A stretch of 25,454 bases of DNA from positions 1 to 25,454 of IMG/VR virus record IMGVR_UViG_3300049595_000249, one strand, 5' to 3'. The DNA is from a virus. The notes under the pieces are model-generated. The model made no database searches and was not told where the DNA came from. It was given only the letters and a program-made list of their open reading frames with translations. Positions 22,666 through 25,454 of this stretch are shown here, in pieces. Within the stretch, counting starts at the first letter, position 1, and each line of letters begins with the position of its first letter. The position numbers and the translations under genes were made by a program.

Positions 22666-22828
22666 ACCATTCCCTTCGTTCTTTAAGAGTGTCAATCAAC
22701 TTTAACTTTTCCTTGTCATCCATGATTGACCAGTTCTCAATCTCCATGCGTGAGCGGAGACATCCAACACATAAGCCAATGTCATATTCTATCTGACATA
22801 CATCGATGCAAGGACTATTTACAGGCAT
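22652..22828 (-). CDS. DUF1289 family Cys-rich protein
   Basis: 58 residues from ATG 22828, with GAGG 7 bases before it. The whole protein matches the DUF1289 pattern: SPCIDVCQI (Cys7, Cys11), GLCVGCLRSR (Cys20, Cys23), IENWSIMDDKEKLKLI. DUF1289 is a small, usually bacterial protein with four cysteines that probably bind zinc or an iron-sulfur cluster; function is not known. A phage copy in an early operon suggests host-derived interference with a host pathway, but this is speculative. It overlaps both neighbours by 14 bases. Confidence 0.85.
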   Translation of the reverse strand: MPVNSPCIDVCQIEYDIGLCVGCLRSRMEIENWSIMDDKEKLKLIDTLKERREWYGED

Positions 22829-22988
22829 CTTCAAACCTCGCAATCTCTTCTACAAGACGCTTGATCCTAGCACGAAGCATGAAGTTCTCACGCTCAAGCT
22901 CTGAGATATCGTTCATGTACTGATCCACTAACTGCACCTCGTAAGGCACACCAGAAACCCTGTGAACATGAGGGTCTTTATCATTCAT
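22815..22988 (-). CDS. Coiled-coil small protein of unknown function
   Basis: 57 residues from ATG 22988 (third of three successive ATGs; GAGGAG gives best spacing, about 7 bases, to it). The N-terminus HVHRVSGVPYEVQLVDQYM is followed by a single long coiled coil, ISELERENFMLRARIKRLVEEI. It probably forms a dimer or trimer. The gene start overlaps the end of the small membrane gene upstream. No recognised family. Confidence 0.65.
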   Translation of the reverse strand: MNDKDPHVHRVSGVPYEVQLVDQYMNDISELERENFMLRARIKRLVEEIARFEDACK

Positions 22989-23064
22989 CATCATTCTCCT
23001 CAGCGATTCCATACAATACAGCGAAGATAATAACACAAGCCATCACAATAAGAAAGTTTATCAT
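22981..23064 (-). CDS. 27-residue membrane microprotein
   Basis: ATG 23064 overlaps the stop of the preceding gene (ATGA). One hydrophobic helix (INFLIVMACVIIFAVLYGI) and an acidic tail (EENDDE). Its tail codons also form the ribosome binding site of the next gene (GAGGAG). A single-span inner membrane peptide, possibly acting on the host membrane. Very short, so confidence depends on its overlaps in an otherwise gap-free operon. Confidence 0.55.
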   Translation of the reverse strand: MINFLIVMACVIIFAVLYGIAEENDDE

Positions 23065-23207
23065 TTCATAGCCGCCATTGTCAAGCCGATATTCCCAATA
23101 GAATAACCTATAAACGCTATGCCTAAGCCAGTGTTGCCTTTGATAAGTAGATCAACACTCACCAGTGCGTAGACCACACCTATGATTGCGATAAGCCATG
23201 CTGACAT
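23061..23207 (-). CDS. Small double-span membrane protein
   Basis: 48 residues; ATG 23207 overlaps the previous stop (TAATG). Two hydrophobic segments, WLIAIIGVVYALVSVDLLI and GLGIAFIGYSIGNIGLTM, separated by KGNT. 'W.IAI.G..YA.......KGN.G...A..GY...NIGL' is a pattern I recall from podovirus early genes, so it is likely real and conserved. It is followed directly by the 27-residue membrane peptide. Inner-membrane location inferred; function unknown. Confidence 0.7.
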   Translation of the reverse strand: MSAWLIAIIGVVYALVSVDLLIKGNTGLGIAFIGYSIGNIGLTMAAMK

Positions 23208-23479
23208 TATGATTTATCCTTCTCATATAACTCCTTAGCCTTGACATACACAGTTGCTGAGTGTAGGCCAATGACATAGTCGAGTTTACCAACAACACCC
23301 CAAGCCTTCTCCTTGATAGCAGTCTCCCGCATATCAATCATCTTGGCAAGGATAAAGATCTCAGCATGGTCTTGATTCTCGACAACCTCTTCAAGCTCTG
23401 AGATCCGTGACTTCATCCAGTCAACCTCATCTTTATAGTTCTCGTAATAAACCCAGTCTTCCTTGTCTATCGTAGACAT
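23207..23479 (-). CDS. Helical early protein; possible longer form starting at 23548
   Basis: 90 residues from ATG 23479, which has a perfect AAGGAG six bases upstream. Contents: a charged helix (EVDWMKSRISELEEVVENQ), ILAKMIDMRETAIKEKAWG and a C-terminal helix VYVKAKELYEKDK. In frame, an upstream ATG at 23548 adds 23 residues beginning MKQRNFVAKYSQRSGAGKHK. That stretch resembles a separate small basic phage protein ('MKQRNFVAK...R.GAG.HK.K'), so this gene may be a fusion with two starts. Function unknown. Confidence 0.6.
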   Translation of the reverse strand: MSTIDKEDWVYYENYKDEVDWMKSRISELEEVVENQDHAEIFILAKMIDMRETAIKEKAWGVVGKLDYVIGLHSATVYVKAKELYEKDKS

Positions 23480-23507
23480 ACGCTTCTCCTTATGTTTACC
23501 TGCACCA

Positions 23508-23762
23508 CTACGCTGCGAATACTTCGCTACAAAGTTGCGCTGCTTCATCACATTCCACCCTTGCCTGTGTCTCAATCCAGACATGAGCGCCACATGACAG
23601 AGGCTTGTCAGGACTGTAAACGATTTCCGAATCACCATGTATCTTCACACGATGAGCATACATATTACTCTTATAAGTCTTAACTGTCAAGACAGGTAAG
23701 TTATCCCCAGTCTTGCGGTTATGCTTGATGTTGTGCTGATTTACATGGATGATTGTTTTCAT
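23508..23762 (-). CDS. Conserved phage protein of unknown function
   Basis: 84 residues from ATG 23762, overlapping the previous stop (ATGA) with AAGGG before it. TIIHVNQHNIKHNRKTG, PVLTVKTYKSNMYAHRV, SEIVYSPDKPLSCGAHVW and IETQA form a conserved beta-rich protein that I recall in many T7-like and aquatic phages ('MK.IIHVNQH.I..N.K.G...PVLTVK.YK.N.YA'). No function established. It overlaps the possible long form of the next gene by 41 bases. Confidence 0.75.
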   Translation of the reverse strand: MKTIIHVNQHNIKHNRKTGDNLPVLTVKTYKSNMYAHRVKIHGDSEIVYSPDKPLSCGAHVWIETQARVECDEAAQLCSEVFAA

Positions 23763-24112
23763 ATTATCCCTTTTATTTGTCTTCCACCGGCATTATAGAA
23801 CCACCTAGGAAATGATATCATACCTCTAAGATCTGTCAAGGAAGTCTTAGGCTCAATACTGTTACCATCCTTGTCAGTACCCAATACCAGTGCCTTGCCA
23901 CACAAAGGATTAGGATAGCCATCAACCATGAAGAACCGTCTATCTTCCTTGTACAATCCCTCGTCATCGATATAGATTGTATCAACAGATCCTTTGAATC
24001 CTACACAATCAAATGTCTCACAGTCAATAAGTTCATAGATGTCTTCGTAGTTTCCTGAGTATTCTACCTCAGTTACTATGGTTTCATATGGGTCGATCAG
24101 GTATGCTTTCAT
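23759..24112 (-). CDS. DUF3846-like protein
   Basis: 117 residues from ATG 24112, with AAGGAG right before. The start KAYLIDPYETIVTEVEY.G.YEDIYELID, the middle DTIYIDDEGLYKEDRRFFMV and GKALVLGTDKDGNS are the layout of DUF3846, a family found in phages and mobile elements with unknown function. Palindrome copy 4 lies immediately upstream of its ribosome binding site (24123-24136), so this gene is a candidate for the control by the palindrome. Confidence 0.75.
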   Translation of the reverse strand: MKAYLIDPYETIVTEVEYSGNYEDIYELIDCETFDCVGFKGSVDTIYIDDEGLYKEDRRFFMVDGYPNPLCGKALVLGTDKDGNSIEPKTSLTDLRGMISFPRWFYNAGGRQIKGII

Positions 24113-24122
24113 GCTATCTCCT

Positions 24123-24136
24123 TAGATAACTATCTA
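24123..24136. promoter_or_regulatory. Palindrome copy 4 (TAGATA-NN-TATCTA), intergenic
   Basis: Centre AC on the plus strand, GT on the minus strand (copies 1-3 have the reverse). On the minus strand it runs straight into AAGGAG and the ATG at 24112, 10 bases after the palindrome. Its upstream end overlaps the stop codon of the preceding gene. Confidence 0.7.
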
Positions 24137-24376
24137 AAATCCAATACGCTTGAGTTGGTCTCTGAGTTTGATCTGTGCAGGCGTGTGCTCGACAGGAAAC
24201 CATTGGTCAGCAATCTGAACCTGCATAATATCATGAGCATAGACAGAGCCAGTCTCTGTGAACTCACCATACACAGTGGCTAGGCGAGTGTTGCCTTTCA
24301 TATTGTCAGCAATCTCTGCCTCCCACCCGTTCAACAACTTAACTCTACTGCCTCGCTTTAGGTCATTAGTCTTCAT
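24134..24376 (-). CDS. Conserved phage protein of unknown function
   Basis: 80 residues from ATG 24376 (a GTG three codons upstream is possible). KTNDLKRGSRVKLLNGWEA, GNTRLATVYG, TGSVYAHDI and VEHTPAQIKLRD make a small beta-barrel-like protein that I recall in several podovirus genomes ('MKTNDLKKG..V.L.NGW...I.DN..GNTR'). KOW/SH3-like folding is possible by pattern, but not shown. It overlaps the previous gene by 11 bases. Confidence 0.75.
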   Translation of the reverse strand: MKTNDLKRGSRVKLLNGWEAEIADNMKGNTRLATVYGEFTETGSVYAHDIMQVQIADQWFPVEHTPAQIKLRDQLKRIGF

Positions 24377-24575
24377 ATATTTCACATACCTTTTTATATG
24401 CGTTTATTAAGTTACCTTCGTTATCATATATCTCATTAAGACGAAGGATCCAGTCTGTAACAGCAGTAATATGGTGCTTGTCTGGATTGTCAATGAGCCA
24501 CAATAACTCATGATAGACCAATGCCTCAAGCATTTCTTTCCTGTCTGTCACGCAAACGGCTGTATCTTTTTGCAT
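24366..24575 (-). CDS. Small helical protein of unknown function
   Basis: 69 residues from ATG 24575, with a GGAG about ten bases upstream. Two helical segments: EMLEALVYHELLWLID and ITAVTDWILRLNEIYD, then NLINAYKKVCEIYED. Overlaps the gene upstream by 28 bases and the next by 11. No family recognised, no membrane segment or metal motif. Confidence 0.6.
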   Translation of the reverse strand: MQKDTAVCVTDRKEMLEALVYHELLWLIDNPDKHHITAVTDWILRLNEIYDNEGNLINAYKKVCEIYED

Positions 24576-24751
24576 TGATAAATTACTCCTTCATAGTTAG
24601 ATGCTATCCAATCATCAGTTGTTACGTCAATATAATCATTAAACTCTGCCTCTTCCATGTCAACTATCTTATAGTCTCCGTAAATTGTAGCATATGGTAA
24701 ACCATAATAATCTTCTTCATAGATAATATTGTCTCCAATCAATACCTTCAT
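24548..24751 (-). CDS. Small acidic protein of unknown function
   Basis: 67 residues from ATG 24751 with AAGGA before it and ATGA overlap with the previous stop. Very acidic and Tyr/Asp/Glu-rich: YEEDYYGLPYATIYGDYK, VDMEEAEFNDYIDVTTDDW. Such acidic early phage proteins are sometimes DNA mimics or inhibitors; nothing here proves it. No recognised family. Confidence 0.65.
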   Translation of the reverse strand: MKVLIGDNIIYEEDYYGLPYATIYGDYKIVDMEEAEFNDYIDVTTDDWIASNYEGVIYQCKKIQPFA

Positions 24752-24921
24752 ACTGCTTCCTTGGCTTGAAACAAGTCATCACACCGAACCTTCATGACAG
24801 CATCCCGTAGTGAGCGATAGGCAACACGAATGTCAATCTCAGAATGCTCCGTCCAACCACCTGACTCGATCTCTGCGATTAAGTCTTGCATATGATACAA
24901 CATATCTTTTGTGTCCATCAT
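24748..24921 (-). CDS. Small helical protein of unknown function
   Basis: 57 codons from ATG 24921 (the adjacent ATG 24918 is equally possible); AAAGG lies six bases before the first ATG, right after the stop of the GP88-like gene. Ends with ATGA overlap with the next gene. Features: MLYHMQDLIAEIESGGW, SEIDIRVAYRSLRDAVM. A single-domain helical peptide with two Cys-free halves and one Cys (RCDD). No family recognised. Confidence 0.65.
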   Translation of the reverse strand: MMDTKDMLYHMQDLIAEIESGGWTEHSEIDIRVAYRSLRDAVMKVRCDDLFQAKEAV

Positions 24922-24923
24922 TA

Positions 24924-25454
24924 TTAACCTTTCATCTGAATGAGTTTGATAACCTTAGCCTTTGACTTACCGTGATATGGATACGCAATCACAGGAGTCA
25001 TCTTATCCCAACATTGCCTACAAGTCAAGCACTTTCCATCCTGTTTATATGCAGGACACACATACGCCTCAGTCTTGAAATCCCTGTCGGGTATGATGGT
25101 GCTAGAATTTAGATAAGTATCTAAAACAGACCCATCCACCTCGTCACTAGATGCCCTGACTGTAACATTAGGCAAGTCCTGCATAGACCTAAGTATAGCC
25201 TGAAACTTAGGAAACTTATACATCCTAGTAGGCAGCCAGTGCCTACAATTAGGGGTGCGATTCATGACAGTGTAAATCTTTTCTGCCAATTGGATATGAA
25301 ACATATCGCCAGAGTCGAACCATCTAAAGAATTTCTGCCTAGATAGGGACGAAACCATGCGATCTACCCAGTCTGAATTGCGCCAGTCTTGCAAATTAAA
25401 CTCTCGCACTGCCTTAACATTGGGCATATGATACATACCCTGCCTAGCATAGCA
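24924..25454 (-). CDS. GP88 (gene product 88) family protein, N-terminus beyond the window edge
   Basis: The frame is open to the right edge, so the 176 residues here are the C-terminal part; ATG 25436 is internal, because it follows CYARQG, a motif usually found inside GP88 proteins. Recognisable parts are MYHMPNVKAVREFN, FRWFDSGDMF, TRMYKFPKF, VRASSDEVDG and a Cys cluster AYVCPAYKQDGKCLTCRQCW (three or four Cys, likely binding metal). GP88 is a widespread phage family of unproven function. Palindrome copy 5 lies inside this gene. Confidence 0.75.
   Translation of the reverse strand, partial: CYARQGMYHMPNVKAVREFNLQDWRNSDWVDRMVSSLSRQKFFRWFDSGDMFHIQLAEKIYTVMNRTPNCRHWLPTRMYKFPKFQAILRSMQDLPNVTVRASSDEVDGSVLDTYLNSSTIIPDRDFKTEAYVCPAYKQDGKCLTCRQCWDKMTPVIAYPYHGKSKAKVIKLIQMKG
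25110..25123. promoter_or_regulatory. Palindrome copy 5 (TAGATAAGTATCTA), inside the GP88-like gene
   Basis: Same arms with centre AG and flanking TT/AA giving 18 bases of symmetry-like sequence (TTTAGATAAGTATCTAAA). It encodes LDTYL in the gene. Weaker evidence than the intergenic copies. Confidence 0.45.

Overview
This window looks like about half of the genome of a lytic, short-tailed (podovirus-type) double-stranded DNA phage. The host cannot be named from the sequence. Support for this reading: a podovirus head-tail connector and nozzle, a large set of DNA-ejection proteins, a holin/endolysin pair, and a T7-style replication set (family A DNA polymerase, primase-helicase, 5'-3' exonuclease, resolvase-like nuclease, ssDNA-binding protein). 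The gene set resembles uncultured aquatic podoviruses. I see no integrase, CI/Cro-like repressor, phage RNA polymerase, tRNA, insertion sequence or CRISPR array. Terminase, portal and major capsid genes must lie outside the window.

Plus strand, 1-12749 (virion and lysis genes): the C-terminus of a tail-fibre/appendage protein, a tail-assembly-chaperone-like protein, an XhlA-like membrane peptide, a small unknown protein, three consecutive very basic small proteins, the head-tail adaptor, the tail nozzle/stabilisation protein, a collar-domain tail fibre with an unusual repeat insertion, an unknown small protein, four ejection-type proteins, a tail-anchored membrane protein, a three-segment holin and a GH24 endolysin. 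Junctions are mostly ATGA or TAATG overlaps, so this is one tightly coupled late operon.

Minus strand, 25454-12726 (early and replication genes, converging on the late operon). From upstream to downstream: a GP88-family protein running off the right edge; about 14 very small, overlapping genes, several Cys-rich or membrane-bound (DUF3846, DUF1289 and others unknown); primase-helicase; DNA polymerase; a small unknown; ssDNA-binding protein; a small unknown; 5'-3' exonuclease; a protein embedded between two long overlaps; a PD-(D/E)XK resolvase-like nuclease; a metallophosphoesterase; a DUF3310 protein; a monomeric B12-dependent ribonucleotide reductase; and a last 41-codon gene whose 3' end overlaps the endolysin gene antisense.

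The most interesting non-coding signal is a palindrome, TAGATA-NN-TATCTA, present five times and only in the minus-strand gene half. Three copies sit just 5' of a ribosome binding site at nearly the same distance from a start codon; two are inside coding sequence (DNA polymerase and the GP88 gene). This suggests a phage regulatory element, either a DNA operator or an RNA leader element. Two sigma70-type extended -10 promoters have their -35 boxes inside the 3' end of the preceding gene, and two TGATATAAT boxes are built around stop codons. At the DNA polymerase gene this geometry would predict a leaderless mRNA.

Seven small genes were read directly from the sequence: 798-965, 1324-1491, 1488-1631, 12726-12851, 14749-14913, 22981-23064 plus 23061-23207 as a pair, and 24748-24921. 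No stretch over 300 bases lacks a gene. Family names are from recognition of motifs by eye; no database search was run.
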